From UBA11524 sp051883695 (GTDB lineage: Bacteria; Bacillota; Clostridia; Christensenellales; Aristaeellaceae), in contig JBJEUF010000052.1 of the NCBI GenBank assembly GCA_051883695.1, positions 1 through 17,714 of the forward strand: DNA of 17,714 bases, in the 5' to 3' direction. The notes below the pieces were generated by a model. It made no database searches. It saw only the letters and a list, made by a program, of their open reading frames with translations, and had not been told where the DNA came from. Of this stretch, positions 13,361 to 17,714 are shown piece by piece (position 1 is the stretch's first letter; each line of letters starts with the position of its first letter). A program made the translations under genes and the position numbers.

Positions 13361-14017
13361 ATGGCAAGGAATGTGGAGCGCGACAGGCGTGAAGCCCGGC
13401 AGCGGAAAGACCGGCTCATCGAGGAAGGCTTCCGGCTGTTTTCAAAATACGGCATCGAAGCAGTCAGCCTGCATCGGGTTGCAGAGGCGGCCGATGTCGG
13501 CACCGCAACGATGTACAAATATTTCCAGACCAAGGAAAAGCTGGTGATTGCCATCAGTGCCCGGGTGTGGAGCGATTTCTGGCAGGATGTGCTCACAAGG
13601 CGCGCGCCGGATGATCTGGAGCGCCTCACAGCGTATCAGGGCATCGCGTTCTATGCGGATCAGATCATCGCCCTGTATCAGGAGCAGCCGGAGCTGTTAC
13701 ATTTCAGCGGCGAATACAAGACCTTCATCCGCCACTCGGGCGTGGAGGACGCGCAGCTGCGGGAGCATCTTGATGTGCTGGAGCCCATCCGCAGCCTCTT
13801 TCACCGGATGTATGAGCGGGCCAGGGTCAATGGGAGCATTCGGACGGACATCCCCGAGCAGCAAATGTTTACGACGGTGGTCATCACGATGCTGAGCGTG
13901 GCGGAGCGCTATGCGCAGGGCATTGTCTGGGCCAACGATCACAAGGACGATCATACGCAGGAGCTGGTTTTTTTGAAGGAGATGCTGCTGGCCTGGTGCG
14001 CAGGCAAAGCGGGCTGA
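13361..14017 (+). CDS. TetR/AcrR-family transcriptional regulator
   Basis: A 218-residue one-component regulator. The N-terminal helix-turn-helix (about residues 15-61) has the TetR signature: LFSKYGIEAVSLHRVAEAAD then VGTATMYKYFQTKEKL. The C-terminal alpha-helical ligand domain (about 70-215) is specific to this protein and gives no ligand clue; it contains aromatic-rich helices (FYADQIIALYQEQPELLHF). AGGTGA lies just before the ATG at 13361. Its own promoter carries a palindrome, so it is probably autoregulated. As the first gene of the plus-strand peptide locus, 37 nt before the kinase-like gene, it is the likely local regulator of peptide production or export. Confidence 0.9.
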   Translation: MARNVERDRREARQRKDRLIEEGFRLFSKYGIEAVSLHRVAEAADVGTATMYKYFQTKEKLVIAISARVWSDFWQDVLTRRAPDDLERLTAYQGIAFYADQIIALYQEQPELLHFSGEYKTFIRHSGVEDAQLREHLDVLEPIRSLFHRMYERARVNGSIRTDIPEQQMFTTVVITMLSVAERYAQGIVWANDHKDDHTQELVFLKEMLLAWCAGKAG

Positions 14018-14054
14018 CCGTCCGTTATTCCCATAGGAAAGGAAGTTCCCGTCT

Positions 14055-14792
14055 GTGAGTGTGTCCTTTTGCATGGCGCTGGCCGGGCAGGCCGTCAGCG
14101 TAAGCGCATTGTTTGATGAAACCCGCGCCTTCTGCCGTGACTACCTGACGGATGCTCCTCCCTCGCTGCGCGTGGAGATCACCCCGGCGGATATCGCCTT
14201 TGAGAAGGAGAAATCCCGCCGGGAAGCCATTTGCGAGGGGCGAGCGCCCTTTGACTATTCCGACGCATATCTGGAAACGCTGGCTGTCTACCGCAAAATC
14301 GCGGCGGGCCTGCTTGATCACGACACCCTGCTGTTCCACGGCTCCGTCGTCGCGGTGGACGGGGCGGCCTACCTCTTCACCGCCAAAAGCGGCACGGGCA
14401 AGAGCACCCATACCCGGCTGTGGCAAAAGCAGTTCGGCGCGCGGGCAATTATGGTCAACGACGACAAGCCCCTGCTCCGGCTGGATGAACAGGGCGTGAC
14501 CGCCTACGGCACCCCTTGGGACGGCAAGCACCACCGCAGCGCCAATATCGCCTGTCCGCTGAAGGCGATCTGCATCCTGTCCCGGGGCGAGGTCAATCGC
14601 ATTCAGCCCATCGACAAAAAAGCCGCCCTGCCCATGCTCTGCCAGCAGAGCTACCGCCCCGGCGAGCCGGCGGCGCTGCGCAAGACCCTTTCGCTGGTGG
14701 ACAGGCTGGGCAGCAGTGTCCGGCTGTATCATCTACGCTGCAACATGGAGCCGGAGGCTGCGCAGGTGGCCTACGACGGCATGAACGCATAA
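14055..14792 (+). CDS. HPr-kinase-like P-loop protein of the RiPP locus
   Basis: A 245-residue protein resembling the C-terminal catalytic domain of HPr kinase/phosphorylase. It has LLFHGSVVAVDGAAYLFTAK leading into the P-loop SGTGKST (residues 112-118), then VNDDKP (134-139), a likely metal/nucleotide acidic segment, and GTPWDGKHHRS (152-162). The N-terminal about 90 residues are poorly recognised. Start is a GTG at 14055 preceded by GGAAAGGAAG with about 9 nt spacing. It ends 14 nt before the radical SAM gene, so the two are co-expressed. HPrK-like kinases are known in lasso-peptide clusters, where they phosphorylate the precursor's C-terminus. Here a precursor Ser/Thr would be the candidate substrate, but that is inference. 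True HPr is unlikely because the N-terminal domain and context differ. Confidence 0.75.
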   Translation: MSVSFCMALAGQAVSVSALFDETRAFCRDYLTDAPPSLRVEITPADIAFEKEKSRREAICEGRAPFDYSDAYLETLAVYRKIAAGLLDHDTLLFHGSVVAVDGAAYLFTAKSGTGKSTHTRLWQKQFGARAIMVNDDKPLLRLDEQGVTAYGTPWDGKHHRSANIACPLKAICILSRGEVNRIQPIDKKAALPMLCQQSYRPGEPAALRKTLSLVDRLGSSVRLYHLRCNMEPEAAQVAYDGMNA

Positions 14793-14806
14793 CGGGAGGA
14801 ACGCCC

Positions 14807-16165
14807 ATGCAAACCATACAGTCCCCATCGGGCAACACCATGAAAATTCTCGGCAAACCCAAAGCCTCGGAAGATGGCTTCCGCTGGATGACCTATGTGC
14901 TTCCCCTTCGCGTGGAGGGCGGCACGCTCGTCTTCCACACGCTGACCCGGGAAATGCTTCTGCTGACGCCGGAGGAATACGCCGCGCCGGACAGCCTGCC
15001 CGCTCTGCGGGACAAGTGGTTCCGGGTGCCGCAGGCGCTCGACGACCGGAAGTACGCCGATCAAGTGCGCTTTGTCCGCAAAACCGTGCGCAAGAAGCCG
15101 GAGCACATCACCAATTACACCATCTTCACCACCACGGACTGCAACGCCCGGTGCTTCTACTGCTATGAGATGGGCCGCTCCCGCATCCCCATGACTGAGG
15201 AAACCGCCCATAAAGCAGCAGCCTACATCGCAGACCATTGCGGCGGCAAGCCAGTCCATCTGGGCTGGTTCGGCGGGGAGCCGCTGTTCAACAAGAAGGT
15301 CATCGACGTCATCTGCAAGGATTTGACGGAAAAGGGCATCCAGTACCGCTCCAACATCATTTCCAACGGCTACCTGTTTGATCAGGAGACCGTGGAACAG
15401 GCGGTGAAGCTCTGGAAGCTGACTTGGGTGCAGATTGCTCTGGACGGCACGGAGGAGGTCTTCAACCGCTGCAAGGCGTTCATCTACAAGGATGGCCCCA
15501 GCCCCTATCAGGTGGTGATGGGCAACATCGGGCATCTGCTGGATGCCGGGGTTCGCGTCCATGTCCGCATGAATATGGACAACCACAATGCGGAAGACCT
15601 CTTTGCACTGGCTGATGAGCTGCATGCGCGCTTTGCCGGGAAGGGAAAGCTGACCGCGTACAGCCATGTGCTGTTTGAATTTATGGGCAGCAAGGAGCAT
15701 ATCCGCGCGGAGAAGGAGCGGTATGAGCTGTATCAGAATCAGCAGAAGCTGCGGAATAAACTGTTTGATTATGGCCTGACTGCAAAGCGCCGCCTGGCAA
15801 AGGATATTCCCACCAATCACTGTATGGCTGACAGCGATAAGGCTCTGACCATCCTGCCGAATGGTGAATTGGGCTTGTGTGAGCATTACAGTGAAGATCA
15901 TTTCGTTGGCCACATTGATGAGGATCAACTGGACAGCTCCGTATTGCAGAGCTTCCGGGAGGAATGGCCTTCCATCGGGGATTGCAACACATGCTTCTTT
16001 TACCCGGAGTGTATTCGCCTGAAAGAATGTGCAGAACAGCGGGAATGCTTCCCAGAAATGCGGGAAGAGGAGCGTCAGAAAATGCTTGAGGCCATGCTTA
16101 CAACCTATGACGCATGGCGAAAAAAGGAAGCAACCGATGAAGAAGACGTTCCAGGTATATGCTAG
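14807..16165 (+). CDS. Radical SAM/SPASM peptide-modifying enzyme
   Basis: A 452-residue enzyme expected to cleave S-adenosylmethionine reductively and install a crosslink or other radical modification in the precursor cores. It has an N-terminal domain of about 95 residues, then the radical SAM cluster motif CNARCFYC (Cys112, Cys116, Cys119), and the SAM-binding WFGGEP (154-159). The C-terminal SPASM domain has cysteines at 339, 358, 393, 396, 402, 408 and 414, enough for two auxiliary 4Fe-4S clusters. The ATG at 14807 has GGGAGGA at 14794-14800; the frame is open further upstream but overlaps the kinase gene. SPASM enzymes typically act on ribosomal peptides, and the five precursors directly downstream fit. 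The reaction (thioether, C-C or other link) cannot be read from sequence. Confidence 0.93.
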   Translation: MQTIQSPSGNTMKILGKPKASEDGFRWMTYVLPLRVEGGTLVFHTLTREMLLLTPEEYAAPDSLPALRDKWFRVPQALDDRKYADQVRFVRKTVRKKPEHITNYTIFTTTDCNARCFYCYEMGRSRIPMTEETAHKAAAYIADHCGGKPVHLGWFGGEPLFNKKVIDVICKDLTEKGIQYRSNIISNGYLFDQETVEQAVKLWKLTWVQIALDGTEEVFNRCKAFIYKDGPSPYQVVMGNIGHLLDAGVRVHVRMNMDNHNAEDLFALADELHARFAGKGKLTAYSHVLFEFMGSKEHIRAEKERYELYQNQQKLRNKLFDYGLTAKRRLAKDIPTNHCMADSDKALTILPNGELGLCEHYSEDHFVGHIDEDQLDSSVLQSFREEWPSIGDCNTCFFYPECIRLKECAEQRECFPEMREEERQKMLEAMLTTYDAWRKKEATDEEDVPGIC

Positions 16166-16211
16166 GATGTCAAAACGAGCTTCTGTCTGCACCGAATTAT
16201 CCTCGAGTGGT

Positions 16212-16232
16212 ACGGGGCAAAACCCGTTTCAC
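16212..16232 (+). promoter_or_regulatory. Conserved leader stem-loop plus TTTCAC, precursor 1
   Basis: ACGGG (16212-16216) pairs with CCCGT (16223-16227) around GCAAAA. TTTCAC (16227-16232) overlaps the last stem base and ends 33 nt before the ATG. AGGAGGT (16252-16258) is a near-perfect ribosome-binding site. The same arrangement recurs before precursors 2, 3 and 5. The 100 nt between the radical SAM stop and precursor 1 contain no promoter I can support. Confidence 0.6.
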
Positions 16233-16265
16233 AATAGATTATTCAGACAAAAGGAGGTGTTCGAC

Positions 16266-16406
16266 ATGGTGAAGTATGAAAAGGCCAAGATGGAGATCAT
16301 CGAATTCGAGGCGGAGGACGTCATCACCACCAGTTGCTCTGTCGATGTCAACGACTGGGGATGCGGTAATGATGGTCAATCTTGTTGGGACTATGATCTC
16401 GGATAA
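16266..16406 (+). CDS. RiPP precursor peptide 1 (46 aa)
   Basis: Starts MVKYEKAKMEIIEFEAEDVI and continues TTS to residue 23, the leader shared by all five precursors. The 23-residue core is different from the others: Cys24, Cys33 and Cys40, two Trp (31, 41), one Tyr (43), and many Asp/Asn/Gly. Each cysteine is followed by an Asp within one to three residues. The ATG at 16266 follows AGGAGGT by 7 nt. The frame is open upstream (ATG at 16167), but that start has no ribosome-binding site and breaks the leader alignment. The leader is probably bound by the PqqD-like protein, and the core is the likely substrate of the radical SAM enzyme just upstream. Confidence 0.88.
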   Translation: MVKYEKAKMEIIEFEAEDVITTSCSVDVNDWGCGNDGQSCWDYDLG

Positions 16407-16428
16407 TAATTTCGCTAGTTCTTTTCTC

Positions 16429-16452
16429 GGCAGGTGGCTTCGGCTGTCTGCC
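16429..16452 (+). other. UUCG-capped hairpin after precursor 1
   Basis: The arm 16429-16438 (GGCAGGTGGC) pairs with 16443-16452 (GCTGTCTGCC) through ten pairs, three of them wobble, around a C(UUCG)G tetraloop, one of the most stable RNA loops. It lies 22 nt after the stop codon and lacks a following T-run. A transcript-stabilising 3' end, processing site or weak terminator is possible. A near-copy follows precursor 2. Confidence 0.6.
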
Positions 16453-16476
16453 ATAACGACGAAATTACAGAAAAGG

Positions 16477-16505
16477 TTGACAGGTATGGAGCAAACGACG
16501 ATAAT
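16477..16505 (+). promoter_or_regulatory. Internal promoter for precursors 2-5
   Basis: TTGACA (16477-16482), exactly 17 nt, then GATAAT (16500-16505): one mismatch from consensus. The expected start (about 16512) falls inside the GCAA tandem repeat. It would let precursors 2-5 and the PqqD gene be transcribed apart from the enzymes. Confidence 0.75.
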
Positions 16506-16507
16506 CT

Positions 16508-16565
<58 letters not shown>

Positions 16566-16614
16566 GGATTCTAGGCTAATTTCATATCCTTTGCAACACT
16601 TTCTTTCGCGTGAT

Positions 16615-16651
16615 GCGGAAAGATTTCCGTTTCACCATAGAGATTCTATGG
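16615..16651 (+). promoter_or_regulatory. Conserved leader stem-loop plus TTTCAC, precursor 2
   Basis: CGGAA (16616-16620) pairs with TTCCG (16625-16629) around AGAT, followed at once by TTTCAC (16630-16635), which ends 34 nt before the ATG. A second perfect stem, CCATAGA (16635-16641) with TCTATGG (16645-16651), lies between this element and the ribosome-binding site AAAGGAGGT. Confidence 0.6.
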
Positions 16652-16669
16652 CGAAAGGAGGTGTTGGAC

Positions 16670-16810
16670 ATGGAGAAGTATGAAAAGGCCCGGATGGAGG
16701 TCATCGAGTTCGACGCGGAGGATGTCATCACGACCAGCGGCGGCTGCGGTGCTGATCTCAGTTTCTGCGCGTCTAAAGCGCCAGATGATGGCAACGATGA
16801 TATGTTCTAA
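16670..16810 (+). CDS. RiPP precursor peptide 2 (46 aa)
   Basis: Shares the leader (MEKYEKARMEVIEFDAEDVI then TTS, residues 1-23) with its neighbours and has the same total length as precursor 1. The core (residues 24-46) has Cys26 and Cys33, one Phe pair (32, 46), a single Lys and an acidic DDGNDDMF end. AAAGGAGGT precedes the ATG by 7 nt. It lies 104 nt after the GCAA array, so it is the first gene of the internally promoted unit. A UUCG hairpin follows the stop. The core shows no resemblance to precursor 1 beyond acidity, so cores diversify while the leader is held constant. Confidence 0.88.
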   Translation: MEKYEKARMEVIEFDAEDVITTSGGCGADLSFCASKAPDDGNDDMF

Positions 16811-16837
16811 GTTGCCTCCGTATTGTCCCAAACCCGC

Positions 16838-16861
16838 GGCAGGCGGCTTCGGTCGCCTGCC
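16838..16861 (+). other. UUCG-capped hairpin after precursor 2
   Basis: The arm 16838-16847 (GGCAGGCGGC) pairs with 16852-16861 (GTCGCCTGCC), ten pairs with one wobble, around TTCG, 27 nt after the stop. It is clearly related to the hairpin at 16429: arms differ at paired positions yet still pair. GGTTTTG follows at a distance of 6 nt. An interspersed palindromic repeat is an alternative. Confidence 0.6.
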
Positions 16862-16893
16862 CCTACGGTTTTGACCAACAGTTCCCAATATGT

Positions 16894-16972
16894 GTGACCC
16901 GGAGGGAAACCTCTGTTTCACTATAAAAATCCTAAAATGGAGGGAGGTGTGCGAAATGGACAAGTATGTAAA
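16894..16972 (+). repeat. 79-bp direct repeat, copy 1, with precursor 3 leader stem-loop
   Basis: Identical to 17260-17338, at a distance of 366 bp. It carries a stem CGGAGG (16900-16905) with CCTCTG (16910-16915) around a GAAA tetraloop, then TTTCAC (16916-16921) ending 34 nt before the ATG at 16956. It also includes a GGAGGGAGGTG ribosome-binding region and the first 17 coding bases. Confidence 0.9.
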
Positions 16973-17072
16973 AGCCGAGATGGCGGTCATTGAGTTCGAG
17001 GCGGAGGATGTTATCACCACCAGCACCGGCGATGGCGGCTCAGATATCATCATTGATGGAGATGAAGACTGA
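16956..17072 (+). CDS. RiPP precursor peptide 3 (38 aa), cysteine-free core
   Basis: The leader is MDKYVKAEMAVIEFEAEDVI plus TTS. It differs from precursors 4 and 5 by Ala at position 10 and at residues 15-16. The core is only 15 residues, has no Cys and no aromatic residue, and consists of Gly/Asp/Ser/Thr with a triple isoleucine, ending DGDED. If the radical SAM enzyme needs cysteine, this peptide cannot be its substrate, so it argues for a non-cysteine modification or a different role. Its ribosome-binding site is GGGAGGTG. It shares a 79-bp upstream block exactly with precursor 5, showing recent duplication. Confidence 0.85.
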   Translation: MDKYVKAEMAVIEFEAEDVITTSTGDGGSDIIIDGDED

Positions 17073-17136
17073 CTTTAGGTTTATTTGCACTTTAACGCCT
17101 ATATTACAAATCCACGATCCGTAGGAGGTGTGCGAA

Positions 17137-17256
17137 ATGGACAAGTATGTAAAGGCCGAGATGGAGGTCATCGAGTTCGATGCGGAGGATGTGATCACGA
17201 CCAGTAACTGTATCGGTGTTTGTCCCACCTATATTGATGATGGAGATACTGACTAA
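17137..17256 (+). CDS. RiPP precursor peptide 4 (39 aa)
   Basis: The leader is MDKYVKAEMEVIEFDAEDVI plus TTS. The core (residues 24-39) starts NCIGVCPTY with Cys25 and Cys29 (CxxxC) and ends IDDGDTD. The ribosome-binding site is TAGGAGGTG, 8 nt before the ATG. The 64 nt upstream lack the stem-loop/TTTCAC element found before the other four genes, so this copy is probably translated from a shared transcript. The two cysteines sit at the same positions as in precursor 5. Confidence 0.87.
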   Translation: MDKYVKAEMEVIEFDAEDVITTSNCIGVCPTYIDDGDTD

Positions 17257-17259
17257 TGC

Positions 17260-17338
17260 GTGACCCGGAGGGAAACCTCTGTTTCACTATAAAAATCCTA
17301 AAATGGAGGGAGGTGTGCGAAATGGACAAGTATGTAAA
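17260..17338 (+). repeat. 79-bp direct repeat, copy 2, with precursor 5 leader stem-loop
   Basis: Exact copy of 16894-16972. It begins 4 bases after the precursor 4 stop and carries the CGGAGG/CCTCTG stem with GAAA loop (17266-17281), TTTCAC (17282-17287), the ribosome-binding site and the first 17 coding bases of precursor 5. Confidence 0.9.
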
Positions 17339-17441
17339 GGCCGAGATGGAGGTCATCGAGTTCGAGAACGAGGATGTTATCACGACAAGTGGCTGTGATC
17401 TCAACTGCCCCCCCAATGATAACCAAATCGACTGGGATTGA
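17322..17441 (+). CDS. RiPP precursor peptide 5 (39 aa)
   Basis: The leader is MDKYVKAEMEVIEFENEDVI plus TTS (Asn at position 16 instead of Ala). The core begins GCDLNCPPND, with Cys25 and Cys29 (CxxxC, same positions as precursor 4), and ends NQIDWD with one Trp. Cys29 is followed by Asp33 (CxxxD), the spacing used for Cys-to-Asp thioethers in some ranthipeptides, though one example proves nothing. GGAGGGAGGTG precedes the ATG. It is the last precursor, 52 nt before the PqqD-like gene. Confidence 0.88.
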   Translation: MDKYVKAEMEVIEFENEDVITTSGCDLNCPPNDNQIDWD

Positions 17442-17493
17442 TTGTAGCGGTAGATTATTACACGAATTCTGTTCCCGAAAGGACGATTGACAT

Positions 17494-17714
17494 ATGAAGC
17501 TGAAAGCAAATTTCATCACCCAGGAAATGGATGGGGAGCAGATCATGGTGGCTGCGGGCGGCGGCTTTTCGGGCATGGTGCGCAGCAACGCCACGGCGGC
17601 GTTCATCGTGGACTGCCTGAAAACCGACACCACCCGGGAGGACATTCTGGACGCTATGGGTCAGAAATACGACGCGCCCCGCGAGGTCATGGCCGCCGAT
17701 GTGGACATGGTGCT
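17494..17714 (+). CDS. PqqD-family peptide chaperone / RRE protein (3' end outside window)
   Basis: The first 73 codons are visible. The N-terminal beta hairpin (MKLKANFITQEMDGEQIMVA), a Gly-rich turn, and NATAAFIVDCLKTDTTREDI followed by a helix match PqqD. That fold is the RiPP recognition element (RRE) that binds precursor leaders and presents them to modifying enzymes. The predicted partners are the shared leader of the five peptides and the radical SAM enzyme. The ATG at 17494 follows GAAAGGA with about 10 nt spacing, slightly long. The gene continues past the window, so a fusion to another domain cannot be excluded. It is probably co-transcribed with the precursors. Confidence 0.87.
   Translation, partial: MKLKANFITQEMDGEQIMVAAGGGFSGMVRSNATAAFIVDCLKTDTTREDILDAMGQKYDAPREVMAADVDMV

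Noticed and set aside
13105..13629. 174-codon minus-strand frame opposite the tetR start
   Set aside because: Crosses the tetR promoter and is antisense to a clear TetR protein.
14771..16192. A 473-codon minus-strand open frame opposite the radical SAM gene
   Set aside because: Antisense shadow of a well-supported enzyme; no ribosome-binding site or domain.

Overview
The window looks like a chromosomal segment of a GC-rich Gram-positive anaerobe of the Firmicutes/Clostridia type, probably a gut or rumen lineage. The support is strong AGGAGG ribosome-binding sites, near-consensus TTGACA-17-TATAAT promoters, a short-form glucose-6-phosphate isomerase, meso-diaminopimelate dehydrogenase, a Gx-transporter/NusG-II lipoprotein operon, and a PqqD/radical-SAM peptide locus. 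I cannot name a genus from the sequence alone.

Layout. (1) 1-2.7 kb: pgi on the minus strand and ddh on the plus strand diverge from a shared intergenic region. (2) 2.77-4.9 kb, minus strand: a GNAT acetyltransferase with a small basic protein, then a translationally coupled trio (small membrane protein, NusG-domain-II lipoprotein, Gx transporter) behind a clear promoter. (3) 4.9-8.16 kb: a structured non-coding stretch, a GH2 beta-mannosidase with its own promoter, and a tRNA-Leu(CAG) with consensus promoter and terminator. (4) About 8.13-13.09 kb: a decayed integrative mobilizable element abutting the tRNA. It carries a tyrosine integrase, an excisionase-like HTH protein, a P4-family primase/helicase broken by one in-frame TAA, a palindrome-rich oriT/origin candidate, and a relaxase missing its N-terminal catalytic region. 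(5) 13.27 kb to the end: a RiPP-type peptide biosynthesis locus on the plus strand. It holds a TetR regulator, an HPr-kinase-like P-loop protein, a radical SAM/SPASM enzyme, five small precursor-peptide genes and the start of a PqqD-like recognition protein that runs off the window.

The peptide locus is the most interesting part. All five precursors (46, 46, 38, 39 and 39 residues) share a nearly invariant 23-residue leader ending in DVITTS, followed by completely different acidic cores; two share a CxxxC and one has no cysteine. Four of the five carry an RNA-like stem-loop followed directly by TTTCAC, placed 33-34 nt before the start codon, with stem sequences that differ but still pair. A strong internal promoter runs straight into about 14 copies of the tetranucleotide GCAA, and two UUCG-capped hairpins follow the first two precursors. 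The inferred model is that PqqD binds the leaders, the radical SAM enzyme modifies the cores, the kinase-like protein may phosphorylate them, and TetR controls the set. Export, proteolysis and further enzymes probably lie beyond position 17714.
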